From: DTU098 sp964498525
GTDB taxonomy: Bacteria; Bacillota; Desulfotomaculia; Desulfotomaculales; Pelotomaculaceae
DNA: 64,000 nt
Assembly (NCBI GenBank): GCA_964498525.1
Contig: CAZCGU010000015.1
Location: 17,641 to 81,640, forward strand
Direction: 5' to 3'
Of the stretch, positions 44,817-54,199 are shown piece by piece. Below the pieces are notes generated by a model. It did not search any database. It saw only the letters and a list, made by a program, of their open reading frames with translations, and had not been told where the DNA came from. Position numbers and translations under genes: made by a program. Position 1 is the stretch's first letter; the number at the start of each line of letters is the position of its first letter.

Positions 44817-44948
44817 CCGAATTTAAAGGAATTTAAAAGCATACAATTGTTAAACCTTTTATAACCTTTTCTTGTAAACAGGCAAATATTTTATTCAGGT
44901 GCAGGATATCAAAATATTTTAGAGAAAATAAAAATAAAAATACAGATC

Positions 44949-45104
44949 GGTCAGCAGGTGCCCGTTAAGGGAGAATAGGGAATCAGGTGTAAGGCCTGAG
45001 CGGTCCCGCCACTGTTACCGGGAGCAGGCCGCATTGACGCCACCGGTGTTTGCCGGGAAGGCTGCGGCAAGCGATGATCGAAAGCCAGGAGACCTGCCTG
45101 CTGT
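44949..45104 (+). ncRNA. Cobalamin riboswitch
   Basis: Adenosylcobalamin-sensing aptamer before cobT. Conserved parts are the GGGAA and CCGCCACTG segments in the core and the B12 box AGCCAGGAGACCTGCC (45083-45098); the ends CAGCAGG (about 44952) and CCTGCTG (45096-45102) pair as P1. A terminator hairpin follows at 45154-45184, so cobalamin should stop transcription of cobT. Confidence 0.93.
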
Positions 45105-45153
45105 TAATTGCCCCCTGTGGTGTGAAGGGGTATCCGATGGATGATGGAAAAGT

Positions 45154-45184
45154 CCACGGCCTTTTTTAAGGCTGTGGTTTTTTT
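45154..45184 (+). terminator. Riboswitch-controlled terminator before cobT
   Basis: Stem CCACGGCC / GGCTGTGG, 8-base loop, then seven T. It lies between the cobalamin aptamer and cobT, the normal site of the expression platform. Confidence 0.85.
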
Positions 45185-45227
45185 ATAACGCAAGACCTGG
45201 CAAATATTAAATTATTAGGAGGGGATC

Positions 45228-46301
45228 ATGATGCTGCTGCAAAGGACAATGAAGATGATTGGCGCTTTGGACAAAGGAGCTATGGAACAGGCCCAAAAAC
45301 ACCTGGACAGTTTGATTAAACCGCCGGGAAGCCTGGGCGTCCTGGAGGAAATAGCTGTGCGCCTGGCCGGTATCACCGGTGTTGCCAGACCTGTAATCAA
45401 GGATAAGGTGGTAATTGTTATGGGAGGTGACCACGGTGTGGTGGCGGAAGGGGTGAGTATTGCGCCCCAGGAGGTTACGGCCCAGATGCTGACTGCAATT
45501 GTTACCGGGGTCGCCGGGGTTGGTGTCCTGGCCAAACATGCGGGGGCCCGCCTGGTTGTGGTTGACGTGGGTGTTGCCGGGCCCCTGGACTTTCCGGGAG
45601 TACAGCAACGAAAAGTAAGGGCCGGAACCGGCAATATCACCGCCGGGCCTGCCATGGACCGGGAGGAAGCGGTTCGCGCCCTGGAAGTGGGGATAGATGT
45701 CGTCAACAGGGAAATTGACAGGGGAGCCGGCCTCCTGGCTGTCGGTGACATGGGGATTGGCAACACGACAGCCAGCAGCGCCATTCTAGCGGCTCTGGGC
45801 GGCTATCAAGCCGGGGAGGTGACCGGAAGGGGGACTTTAGTCAACAATGAAGTTATGGCTCGTAAGGCGTGGGCCATTCAACAGGCGCTGGAAGTCAATC
45901 AGCCCGACCCCTGTGACGGTCTGGATGTTTTAGCAAAGGTGGGGGGTCTGGAAATAGCCGGACTGGCCGGGGTTATCCTGGGCGCCGCGGCACGGCGGGT
46001 TCCCGTTCTGATTGATGGTTTTATCACCACCGCATCGGCCCTGATAGCCGGCAGTTTACAGCCGGAAGTCCGCCAGTTCATGATTGCCTCGCATCTTTCC
46101 CAGGAGCAGGGGCACCGGTTAATGCTGGAGATGTTGGAGCTGGCGCCGGTTATCCACCTGAAAATGAGGCTGGGTGAAGGTACCGGGGCTGCCCTGGCCA
46201 TGCATCTCATTGAGGCCTCAACAAAAATTATGAACGAAATGGCATCCTTTCAAGATGCGGGTGTTTCCGCCCTGGATGAGGGTAAAACATTAAAACCATA
46301 G
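45228..46301 (+). CDS. cobT: Nicotinate-nucleotide-dimethylbenzimidazole phosphoribosyltransferase
   Basis: Makes alpha-ribazole phosphate for the lower ligand of cobalamin. The 357 residues have VIVMGGDHGVVAEGVS (about 63-78), VGDMGIGNTTASSAI (about 178-192) and RLGEGTGAALAMHLIEAS near the C-terminus (the catalytic Glu lies there). AGGAGGGG precedes the ATG. It is under the riboswitch just upstream. It stands alone here, so the rest of the cobalamin pathway is elsewhere. Confidence 0.95.
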   Translation: MMLLQRTMKMIGALDKGAMEQAQKHLDSLIKPPGSLGVLEEIAVRLAGITGVARPVIKDKVVIVMGGDHGVVAEGVSIAPQEVTAQMLTAIVTGVAGVGVLAKHAGARLVVVDVGVAGPLDFPGVQQRKVRAGTGNITAGPAMDREEAVRALEVGIDVVNREIDRGAGLLAVGDMGIGNTTASSAILAALGGYQAGEVTGRGTLVNNEVMARKAWAIQQALEVNQPDPCDGLDVLAKVGGLEIAGLAGVILGAAARRVPVLIDGFITTASALIAGSLQPEVRQFMIASHLSQEQGHRLMLEMLELAPVIHLKMRLGEGTGAALAMHLIEASTKIMNEMASFQDAGVSALDEGKTLKP

Positions 46302-46515
46302 GTGTTCCATAAATGTTTACGGAGAGTTTTAAACAGGCCCTATGGCCTTTGAGTTGTTTTTTAAAAGAACCGTCAGGTAAAAATACATCTGGTGGGAAAG
46401 GCGGAAGAATGATAAGATATTTTGCGAGGGGATTTGACTTTGGGTAAAAAGTAAGTTGAAATTGGATTGAAGCCCAAAGGCCGGGTCGACAAAACTATTC
46501 ATGGGGTAAAGAATT

Positions 46516-46860
46516 ATGAACTTGTTCCTGCGGCTTTGTTTGAACAGCCTTGCTTTACTGATTGCGGACGCCCTGATCCCCGGATTCAGGCTGGAGGGTG
46601 TCTTTTCGGCATTGCTGGCTGCCCTGGTTTTGGGGTTAGTAAACACTTTTATTAAGCCTGTCCTGATTCTATTAACCTTCCCCATAACTGTCCTGACCCT
46701 TGGGTTCTTTATATTTATTATTAACGCCTTTGCCTTTGTCATGGCTTCCTGGATAGTTCCGGGTTTTACTGTATACAGCTTTTGGGGCGCTTTCTGGGGA
46801 GCCATCATTACCAGTTTGGCCGGTTGGATCCTGAACAGTATCTCCAGCAGGGAAGTGTGA
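46516..46860 (+). CDS. Phage holin superfamily IV-like (YvlD) membrane protein
   Basis: A 114-residue protein with four hydrophobic segments; motifs NTFIKPVLILLTFPITVLTLG and WIVPGFTVYSFWGAFWGA are typical of the PF04020 family. Despite the family name, it is a common chromosomal envelope protein of unknown role, and no phage genes are nearby. ATG without strong Shine-Dalgarno (GGGGTAAAG). Confidence 0.8.
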   Translation: MNLFLRLCLNSLALLIADALIPGFRLEGVFSALLAALVLGLVNTFIKPVLILLTFPITVLTLGFFIFIINAFAFVMASWIVPGFTVYSFWGAFWGAIITSLAGWILNSISSREV

Positions 46861-46991
46861 GCAAGAAGCAGGAAGATTTGTTTCCGGCAAGAACTATTAA
46901 TGTATAAAGACAGATTTACTGCTGTTCTTTCAGCCTGCTATACTGTCCTGGAAGGCGGATTGAAAAGTGGAGAGGGGGGGTATTGTTAATT

Positions 46992-47237
46992 ATGTTTCCA
47001 AACCTTGGTATGTCGGAGCTGATTTTAATTCTGGTTATTGCCCTGGTTGTTTTTGGGCCAAGCAAATTGCCCGATGTGGGAAAATCCCTGGGTAAAACAA
47101 TCAACGAATTCCGCCGGGCTTCCGCTACCAGCTTCGGAGAAGTGGATGAAGCAGTTAAAGATCTTAAGGACATCAAGGAAGAAGTTCAGCAGGTTGCCCA
47201 GGTTGCCAAAGCTGCAGTGGACAAGCCTGTAAAGTGA
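46992..47237 (+). CDS. tatA: Twin-arginine translocase subunit TatA (copy 1)
   Basis: An 81-residue TatA/E protein: N-terminal membrane helix SELILILVIALVVFGPSKLP (about 8-27), hinge, amphipathic helix VGKSLGKTINEFRRA and charged tail. TatA oligomers form the pore for folded, Tat-signal proteins. Chosen start ATG 46992 (spacing 10 from GAGGGGGG); TTG 46983 is possible. It lies on the opposite strand to, and converges with, the formate dehydrogenase operon that needs it. The second tatA is at 53921. Confidence 0.9.
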   Translation: MFPNLGMSELILILVIALVVFGPSKLPDVGKSLGKTINEFRRASATSFGEVDEAVKDLKDIKEEVQQVAQVAKAAVDKPVK

Positions 47238-47259
47238 TTGGCGCTTCCATTATTTATAA

Positions 47260-47302
47260 AATAAAACCCGGAGCGGAAATAGTTTCTACTCCGGGTTTTA
47301 TT
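47260..47302. terminator. Bidirectional terminator between tatA and the formate dehydrogenase operon
   Basis: 14-base stem AATAAAACCCGGAG / CTCCGGGTTTTATT, loop 15, with flanking A and T for both directions. Confidence 0.8.
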
Positions 47303-47341
47303 ATTTGACTTTTTAGATCTTTAACTCAAATTATACATCAG

Positions 47342-48511
47342 CTAGGCATGAAAACCCGCGCCATAAGATACACCGCTGCCGTGGGCATGTTCTTCCTTCG
47401 GTAGAATTGGGAAATTCTCCACCACAAAGCAGTACATCAGGACAAGACCGCTCCACATGCCGATGGTAATCAACCACTCCCAAATAGTGGGGAAGTAGTG
47501 ACCTCCCATGGCGCCGGCCATACCGGTAAAGACTACGTTCATGCGGTTAAAGATAACACCGGCCACAACCAGGATAGAGGCTGTTAAAACGCCCCAGAGC
47601 TTGGTCCGGATAGAAGTAATGGAATACATGATGATTGGAACAATTACGAACACAATCATTTCAATTAAAAACATGTTACTTTCAAAGGACCCGTTGAAAG
47701 CCATGGATAAAACACCCCGGTAGACCAAATCAACGATTTTCACGATGAGGTAAATAATCATCATAAAAAGGGTAACCTTGGTGAGGCTTTCAAAAATATG
47801 CATTTCCGGCTCTCTCTTATAAGCTCTTGCAGCCAGCGTGCCTTCCACAGTGACCATAGCCGGGCCCAGGAAGAAGGCGGACCAGACAAAGAAGAACGGG
47901 ATCAGCATGGACCACCACAGGGGATAAAGCCGGTCCACCGCAACGATATACAGTGAGCCCAGGGATGACTGGTGCAACGAAGGCAGAACAATCCCCAGAA
48001 TCAGCATGGGGGTCATGGCGTACCCCAGGATCTTTTTCAGAGGTGCGCATTTTACCTTTTCAAAGAAAATATCCCCAAACTCCAGGACCTGCACCGTGGT
48101 ATAAAGGGAGATGCACCAGAATACCTCAAATAACACGGAGTGGTAGCCCCAGTAGAAGAAAGGCCGCCAGAAGTTAAACCACCGGCCGATATCCAGGAAA
48201 AGGCTGACCATGGCAATGATGTAACCTATTAGTGAAGTTAACAGCGCCGCCCGGGCAATGGGCAGGTACTTGTCCTTGTGCAGGACATGAACAATTAAAG
48301 CCGTACTGAAGCCGCCGCCTGCCAGGGCGATACCGCAAAGCAGGTCAAATCCGATCCACAATCCCCAGGGCCACTCGTCACTCAAGTTGGTGACCGCGCC
48401 CAAGCCGTAGACAAATCTATAAAGTGCGGCTGCAGCAGCAATAAGCACGAAGATGATCAGGAGAATCCTGAAGGGCGTTATTTTAAACTTCCAGTTTTTC
48501 CCAAACCTCAC
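47342..48511 (-). CDS. NrfD/PsrC-type membrane anchor subunit of formate dehydrogenase
   Basis: A 389-residue integral membrane protein with about ten hydrophobic helices. It resembles NrfD/HybB quinone-reactive subunits of molybdoenzymes and lacks the haem cytochrome b pattern of FdnI. It follows the four-cluster subunit by 23 bases in the same operon. Expected to receive electrons and pass them to the menaquinone pool. GTG start after GGAGGTGAATAAAC. Segments start with FRILLIIFVLIAAAAALYRF and include LWIGFDLLCGIALAGGGF and LFMMIIYLIVKIVDLVYRGV. Confidence 0.88.
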   Translation of the reverse strand: MRFGKNWKFKITPFRILLIIFVLIAAAAALYRFVYGLGAVTNLSDEWPWGLWIGFDLLCGIALAGGGFSTALIVHVLHKDKYLPIARAALLTSLIGYIIAMVSLFLDIGRWFNFWRPFFYWGYHSVLFEVFWCISLYTTVQVLEFGDIFFEKVKCAPLKKILGYAMTPMLILGIVLPSLHQSSLGSLYIVAVDRLYPLWWSMLIPFFFVWSAFFLGPAMVTVEGTLAARAYKREPEMHIFESLTKVTLFMMIIYLIVKIVDLVYRGVLSMAFNGSFESNMFLIEMIVFVIVPIIMYSITSIRTKLWGVLTASILVVAGVIFNRMNVVFTGMAGAMGGHYFPTIWEWLITIGMWSGLVLMYCFVVENFPILPKEEHAHGSGVSYGAGFHA

Positions 48512-48534
48512 GTTTATTCACCTCCAATACTAAA

Positions 48535-49350
48535 TTATTCGTCGTCGACGGGAGCATACATTTCCGCTTCATTGTGGACTTCGGCACGCCTTTTGGTGTA
48601 AGCGCGCATGGCGGTCAGGATGGCGCCCCAGCCAAAGAAGATAAGGGGGGTCCACTTGAGGACGTCCCAGGTGTAGGAAGGAATGGATTTCTCCGATACA
48701 TTTGTTCTAAAACCGAGTTTTTCGAAGGGGACATCGGAGATATAAATCCAGGATGTGCCGCCGTATTCTTTTTCACCATAAATATGATTTACGTAACCGG
48801 GAATCTGCTCGATCCTTGTCCGGGCTTCAGCCAGCAATTCTTCTCTGTCGCCGTATTTCAGCGCCCCGGTAGGGCAGGATGTTACACAGGCGGGTTCCAT
48901 ACCTTCTTCCTTCATGCGGTCATAACAAAAGCGGCATTTTTGCACGTAGGGGAATGCCTTCTCCCACTGGAACGAGGGTACCCCGAAGGGACAGGCAATC
49001 ATGCAGTAGCGGCAGCCCACACAGTAATCCTGATTCAATTCCGTAGGCTTGTAGATCACGGCGCCTTCTTTGGTCTTGACAAAGGCATGGGTAAAGCAGG
49101 CCGATTCACAAGCGGGTTCAAGGCAGTGCATGCATTGCTTTTTAACAAAGCGCCACTTGATCTGATCGCCCTCTTCAATAATATGGTTAGTGACAACAGT
49201 CCAGTTGTTCGAATCTATCTTACCGGGGCTGTCCCAGTTATTGCTGAAGGTACTTGGGTTGGATGGTAAGTCATTCCACGACTTGCAGGAAACCATACAG
49301 CTGCGGCAGGCAATACACCTGGTAATGTCTACCAATACACCTTTAGACAA
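48535..49350 (-). CDS. fdhB: Formate dehydrogenase iron-sulfur subunit (four [4Fe-4S])
   Basis: A 271-residue electron-transfer subunit. Cysteine groups CIACRSCMVSCKSW, CMHCLEPACESACF, CVGCRYCMIACPFG and CRFCYDRMKEEG with the later CVTSCP provide ligands for four clusters, as in FdnH/PsrB. A single C-terminal membrane helix (about 225-250, WTPLIFFGWGAILTAM) anchors it, as in FdnH. TTG start after GGGAGGTG. It sits between the catalytic and NrfD-type genes. Confidence 0.95.
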   Translation of the reverse strand: MSKGVLVDITRCIACRSCMVSCKSWNDLPSNPSTFSNNWDSPGKIDSNNWTVVTNHIIEEGDQIKWRFVKKQCMHCLEPACESACFTHAFVKTKEGAVIYKPTELNQDYCVGCRYCMIACPFGVPSFQWEKAFPYVQKCRFCYDRMKEEGMEPACVTSCPTGALKYGDREELLAEARTRIEQIPGYVNHIYGEKEYGGTSWIYISDVPFEKLGFRTNVSEKSIPSYTWDVLKWTPLIFFGWGAILTAMRAYTKRRAEVHNEAEMYAPVDDE

Positions 49351-49400
49351 AAGATTACACCTCCCTCACAGGTTAAAACTTTTAGGAAGCCGGCTTAATT

Positions 49401-52400
49401 CTAAGCCTTTTGAACGTTACATAAAAAAGCCTTTGATTCAGGAATCATGGTGTTGGCGTCCCCGACGCAAGGGGTAAGATCATTTGCCGTTGCGCCTGAA
49501 GCAATGCCCTGGTAACCCCAGTGCCAGGGGATGCCGATGATTTCAATATCCTTTCCGCTAACCTTCAGCGGCTTTACAATGGGTAAAACGTTGGCCCTGC
49601 ATTTAATCTCGCCTCTAATTGAACTGACCGTAACCATGTCCCCGGGCTGAACACCCAGTTTGCCGGCCAGACCCGGTGAGATGGTGACAAACATTTCCGG
49701 CTGCATCATGGCCAGGGTAGGACAGCTTCTAGTCACGGCGCCGCTCTGGTAATGTTCGACCAGGCGGTGGGTGGTGCCGATATATGGATAATCGGGACTG
49801 GCTGTTTCAGCAACTTTGGCGAATTCACCTTTATAGAGGGCGGCCATGGGATTGCGCTGTTGTTTGCTTATAAGGTTTTCAACCGGACTTTCGATGGGTT
49901 CATAGTGTTCCGGCAAGGGACCGTCTTTCATTCCCGTGGGCGCAAAAAGGCGGCCCTGACCTTCCGTGGTCATAATAAAGGGATTGACGGCGGATATTTC
50001 CGGTGGAATGAATGCGCCCGTGGCAGCATCCTTAAAGCCGAAGTCCGGCACATCGTTGTTCACCCACTGGGAACCGTCCCAGGCAACCAGCGCTCTTTTG
50101 GGATCCCAGGGCTGGCCGTTGGGGTCCGCCGAGCAGCGGTTGTAGACAATCCGGCGGTTGGCGGGCCAGGAGAAGGACCATTTGGGGAAAAGGCCTAATC
50201 CGCTCTTATCTTCCCTGCTTCTTCTCTGGCTGGCGGGTACTTTAAGTACCGGGTCTTCAAACATATAGCCGGTGTAAATCCAGATCCCGCAGGCCGTGGA
50301 GCCGTCGTCTTTAAGTTTGGCAAAGGAGTCCAGCATAGAGCCGTCCGCGACATTATAACCGTTCATTTCCTTCGCAACGGCCATGATGTCAGGTTCGCCG
50401 TGGTGCTCCGGCAGCTCGGGATAGTTCCAGGTCATGTAATTAATGGGATCGGGGAACTTACCGCCGGACTGGTATTCTTTTTTAATGGCCTTCATAATCC
50501 GGTCGGCAATCCAGAGGTCGCTTTTGGCCTCCCCGGGGGGATCTACTGCTTTCCAGCGCCACTGAATCCAGCGGGAGCTGTTGGCAACCGTGCCTTCCTT
50601 TTCGTAGGAAAAAGCTGTGGGCAGCAGGAAAACCTCCGTCTTAATATCGGCGGGGTTGACGCCGGGACGTTTCCAGAAGGACACTGTCTCCGTTTCAAAC
50701 AGGTCCACGCCCACCATCCAGTCCAGATTTTCCAGGGCTTTCCTTGCTGTAAGGGAACTGGGTCCACCCACGGCCGGGTTTTGTCCCCAGGCGAAAAAGC
50801 CTTTAATCTTTCCTTCAGCCATTTTTTCAAAAATGGCCAGATGGGAATGATCCTTGCCGGTATGCTTGGGAACCAAGTCGAAACAGAAGTCATTATCTTT
50901 TGTTGCCCTATCACCAAACCAGGCCTTTAACATACTGATTACAAACTTTGGCCTGTTGGACCAGTAGCTGGTTTTGGGGGTTTCTTTTTCCAGGTAATCC
51001 TGCAGGGTCGGGTGGGCAGCAGCGCTAAATGACGGGTTGTAACCGGGAATTAGATGGTACAACATAGCCTGGTCAGTTGAACCCTGCACGTTTGATTCAC
51101 CCCGCTGGGCGTTGACGCCGCCGCCGGGAATGCCAATATTGCCCAGCAGCAACTGCAGCATGGCTGTGGCCCGCACGTTTTGGGAGCCGTAGGTGTGCTG
51201 GGTAATACCCATGGCGTAAAGCAGGTTTCCGGCTTTGTCCGGCCTGCCAGTGGAGCAGTAAAGTTCACAGATCTGCCTGTAGGTATCTTCCGGGGTGCCG
51301 GTAATATCGCAGACTGTTTTAATATCGTAACGGGAAACGTGTTTTTTTAGGATTTGAAAGACACACAGGGGATCCCGCAGGGTCGGGTCCTTTTTTATGG
51401 TGTCCCCGTCTTTTTGGTAAGCCCAACTGGAAGTACTGTAGTTGAACTTACCGTCCTTTTCGGTCAATCCCGAGAAAACACCGTCGTTGAAGTTGTAATC
51501 CGGACTGACTAGATAGGAAGCGTTGGTGTAGCTGAGGACGTATTCGTGGAAATAAAGATTATTCTCGATGGCGTAGTTCATCAGGCCGTAAAGAAAAGCG
51601 ATGTCGGTGCCGGGCCTGATGGGTGCATAAATATGCGCTTTCGTGGCTGTTTTGGTGTACCGCGGATCCACCACGATTACTTTGGCGCCCCTTGTGGCCA
51701 TGGCCATACCAGTAAAGCGCATTACCTGGGGATGGTTTTCCGCCGGGTTGGCCCCGATCATCAAAAAGACGTCGCTGTTTTTGTAGTCAGGAAAAAGGTT
51801 GGTCATAACACCCCTGCCAAACGTTTGGCCAAGACCGGCCACTGTGGAGGAGTGTCAGAGACGGGCGTGGTGGTCCAGATTGACGACACCGATTGAGCGC
51901 AGCATCTTATGCATGATGTAGTTTTCTTCGTTGTCAACAGATGCGCTGCCCAGATGGGCAATAGCCTGGGTCCGGTTAACCCTTACACCATTTTCATCTA
52001 CTTCTTCAAAGGTTTCATCTCGCGTATTTTTGATTCTTTTGGCAATTTCAGCAAGAGCCCAGTCCCAATCCTTTTTCTCCCAGGCGTTGCTGCCGGGAGC
52101 ACGGTAAAGGACTTCTGTAAGACGGAGTCTATTGGTGACGCGTTTGCGTTTGGCGTCGACGGTAGTGTTGGCTTCACCAAGGGCTATGCCCTTGCAGCAC
52201 ATGGAACCTTCATTGTTGGGGTTATCGGGGTCCCCCTCAATATGAATGACCTTTTTGCCATCGGGATCGGAATATACAATAAGGCCGCAGCCACAGCCGC
52301 AAAAAGCACAGACAGAGGCTGTTTCTTTGGTCTTTTTTAACTTGAATTCGCCCAGATCAAAGGTCGGCAATTTATCTACCGCCGTGCTTGCCAGGGCCGG

Positions 52401-52487
52401 CGCCCTACCGGCTCCTTCAAACAAGGCCAATCCTGCGGCCCCAACGCCCAAGGATTTCAAAAAATCACGGCGACTAAGTTTTCGCAT
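49401..52487 (-). CDS. fdhA: Formate dehydrogenase catalytic subunit, selenocysteine-containing, Tat-exported
   Basis: Oxidises formate to CO2 (or the reverse) at a molybdenum or tungsten bis-pterin site. The 1028 residues read through one TGA at 51855-51857 (Sec211), in the family context HHARL-Sec-HSSTVAGLGQTFGRG, where E. coli FdnG has Sec. A SECIS-like hairpin follows the codon. N-terminus: Tat signal KLSRRDFLKSLGVGAAGLALF; then the [4Fe-4S] cysteines CAFCGCGCGL (about 57-66) and GSMCCKG. Overall length is that of FdnG. So the enzyme faces the outside. First of three structural genes; ATG start after GAGGGGGG. Confidence 0.96.
51820..51857 (-). promoter_or_regulatory. Bacterial SECIS element with the Sec UGA codon
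   Basis: The UGA (51855-51857) is followed downstream by GTGGCC-GGTCTT-GGCCAAAC: a hairpin with arms GGCC / GGCC (51837-51840 and 51827-51830) and U-A extension. Its loop contains GGUCU, the apical signature seen in the E. coli fdhF SECIS that SelB binds; the distance from UGA (about 15 bases) also agrees. Confidence 0.8.
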
Positions 52488-52947
52488 GAAGTCACTTAAC
52501 CCCCCTCTACTTTAAATCTGAAGATAATCTCTCCTGGTAAATATAAGGACTGATAAGAAAATATCTGTACCCTCCGGATGGAGAATAACAACAGCTTTAA
52601 TCTCCCCTTGGAATATCCTGTTCTGCCATTCAACAGTGCATGATACCCCTATCCCCTACTTTCCAATACCCATAAACACAAAATAAATCACCTAAGGACC
52701 CTCAGTAATGACTTTGTTTTTTATTATGCGAGCCGCCCCGGCTGTTTCAACCATGCTTGCGGATAAGGGTCTTAACCCCTTTTCTCTAGTTTAAGTTGTT
52801 TCCGCTTGCCTGAATATTGATGATGGGCGGCAACTGGATAAATCAGCTCCTTCCCGAATTTATTTTTTGCCTTTAGGGGCGAGTGGTAACAAAAGATTTT
52901 AGCCTGGAAACATCTAAAGAATTAAAACATGCAAATTTTATTCCTAT
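52488..52947. other. Gap between tatC and the formate dehydrogenase catalytic gene
   Basis: 460 bases on the minus strand without a supported frame. The position suggests a second promoter for the catalytic genes. No riboswitch or repeat could be recognised; the stretch GGGGCGGCTCGC with AGCCGGGG near 52730-52745 is GC-rich but not matched to a motif. Confidence 0.3.
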
Positions 52948-53715
52948 TTACGTATTCACTGACAGGGCTGTGGTCTCCTCACGTTTTTTTTTGCGTTGGA
53001 TCCTTCGCTCGACAATCCGGACGATTCCCAAACCAACCTCGTATAGCAAGTAGAGAGGTCCACTTACAATCATACAGGTAATAATATCCACTGTGGGTGT
53101 AATTATTGCCGCCAACGCAACGATGATTAGTATCGCGTAACGCCGGTTTTTGGCCAGGAAAGCGTAAGAAACAAGTTCAAGCCTGGCCAGGAAATAACAT
53201 ACCAAAGGAAATTCAAAAACGATGCCGAATGGCAATAAAAAGCCGATTGTAAAGGAAATATACTTGTCTATGGTTAGCATGGGAAACAGTTGGGGTCCGG
53301 CAAACTGGAGCAGGAATGTAACACCGAGCCGGTAAACCCCAAGGAAACCGAAAGTAACTCCCCCCACAAAACAAAGAAAAGAGACTAAAACAAATAGTGT
53401 AAAATAGACCCTTTCATTCTTTTTTAAAGCGGGGATGATAAAGCTCCAGATCTGCCACAGGATTACCGGCAGGGCAGCAAGAAACCCCGCAAAAATTGAC
53501 AGTTTAATCTTCACCAAAATGGCTTCGGTAACGCCTGTGAAGAAGACTTTATAGCCGAGCTTGGTTAGTGGTTCCATAATGACAGCCAGAATCCGGTCGC
53601 AAAAAAAATAAGCAACTATTGCAAATAGAAATGTACCGGCAACAGATACAATCAAGACCCGACGCAGTTCTTCCAGGTGTTCAAGTATAGACATTTCCTC
53701 GGTTTTTTTAGCCAA
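52948..53715 (-). CDS. tatC: Sec-independent translocase TatC
   Basis: Receptor for twin-arginine signals, 255 residues with six hydrophobic helices. The N-terminal SILEHLEELRRVLIVS is the TatC signature, followed by the conserved FLAALPVILWQIWSFIIPALKKNER. Starts with TTG. Lies between tatA and the formate dehydrogenase genes on the same strand and should export FdhA. A hairpin separates it from tatA. Confidence 0.95.
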   Translation of the reverse strand: MAKKTEEMSILEHLEELRRVLIVSVAGTFLFAIVAYFFCDRILAVIMEPLTKLGYKVFFTGVTEAILVKIKLSIFAGFLAALPVILWQIWSFIIPALKKNERVYFTLFVLVSFLCFVGGVTFGFLGVYRLGVTFLLQFAGPQLFPMLTIDKYISFTIGFLLPFGIVFEFPLVCYFLARLELVSYAFLAKNRRYAILIIVALAAIITPTVDIITCMIVSGPLYLLYEVGLGIVRIVERRIQRKKKREETTALSVNT

Positions 53716-53844
53716 TATTTTTCCCCCGCTACGATGATGTACTGCTGCTTTTTCCCGGAAAAACTATAAAGCCCAGCTTAATAAAACACGGGTCAGGGAA
53801 TCCTGGAAAAGGAAGGCATGTCTATAAATTAGATGAAATCCTAT

Positions 53845-53872
53845 AAGGCAAAGTGATTTTACTTTGCCTTAA
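53845..53872 (-). other. Stem-loop between tatA and tatC
   Basis: Perfect 10-base stem AAGGCAAAGT / ACTTTGCCTT with a 6-base loop. The T run on the minus strand is short (TTAT), so it may be a weak terminator or an mRNA stability element making tatA more abundant than tatC. Confidence 0.55.
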
Positions 53873-53920
53873 TTATTCCAAACCGGTTTTATAGCATTAT
53901 CCGTCCAAGATCCTGCTGTA

Positions 53921-54136
53921 TTAGCTTTTTACCGCTTTAGCTACCTGGGTCCCTTCCTTTTTTGCATCATCTACTTCCTTTGATGTTTCTTCCATGATCT
54001 CCTGGGAGGAACGGCGGAATTCATTGATGGTTTTGCCCACTGCTTTTCCAAGATCCGGTAATTTGCCCGGGCCAAATATAATTAGGGCAAGAACCAGTAC
54101 CAGGATTAACTCTGGCGCACCGATGTGTGGCATCAT
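53921..54136 (-). CDS. tatA: Twin-arginine translocase subunit TatA (copy 2)
   Basis: A 71-residue TatA: membrane helix APELILVLVLALIIFGPGKLP then GKAVGKTINEFRRSSQEI. AAGGGGG precedes the ATG. Located directly after fdhE and before tatC, so it seems dedicated to the exported formate dehydrogenase. It is similar to the copy at 46992. Confidence 0.92.
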   Translation of the reverse strand: MMPHIGAPELILVLVLALIIFGPGKLPDLGKAVGKTINEFRRSSQEIMEETSKEVDDAKKEGTQVAKAVKS

Positions 54137-54199
54137 GATAACCCCCTTTCTGAACTTATAGTTACGACATGATTACCTTGAAATCCTGCCCTGGGAAGA

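Noticed and set aside
46516..46860. A holin-family gene as a sign of a prophage
   Set aside because: PF04020 members are common chromosomal genes and no other phage gene is present in the window.
51855..51857. Interpreting the TGA as a nonsense mutation splitting the formate dehydrogenase gene
   Set aside because: The position coincides with the family's selenocysteine and a SECIS-like hairpin follows; both flanking parts are fully conserved.
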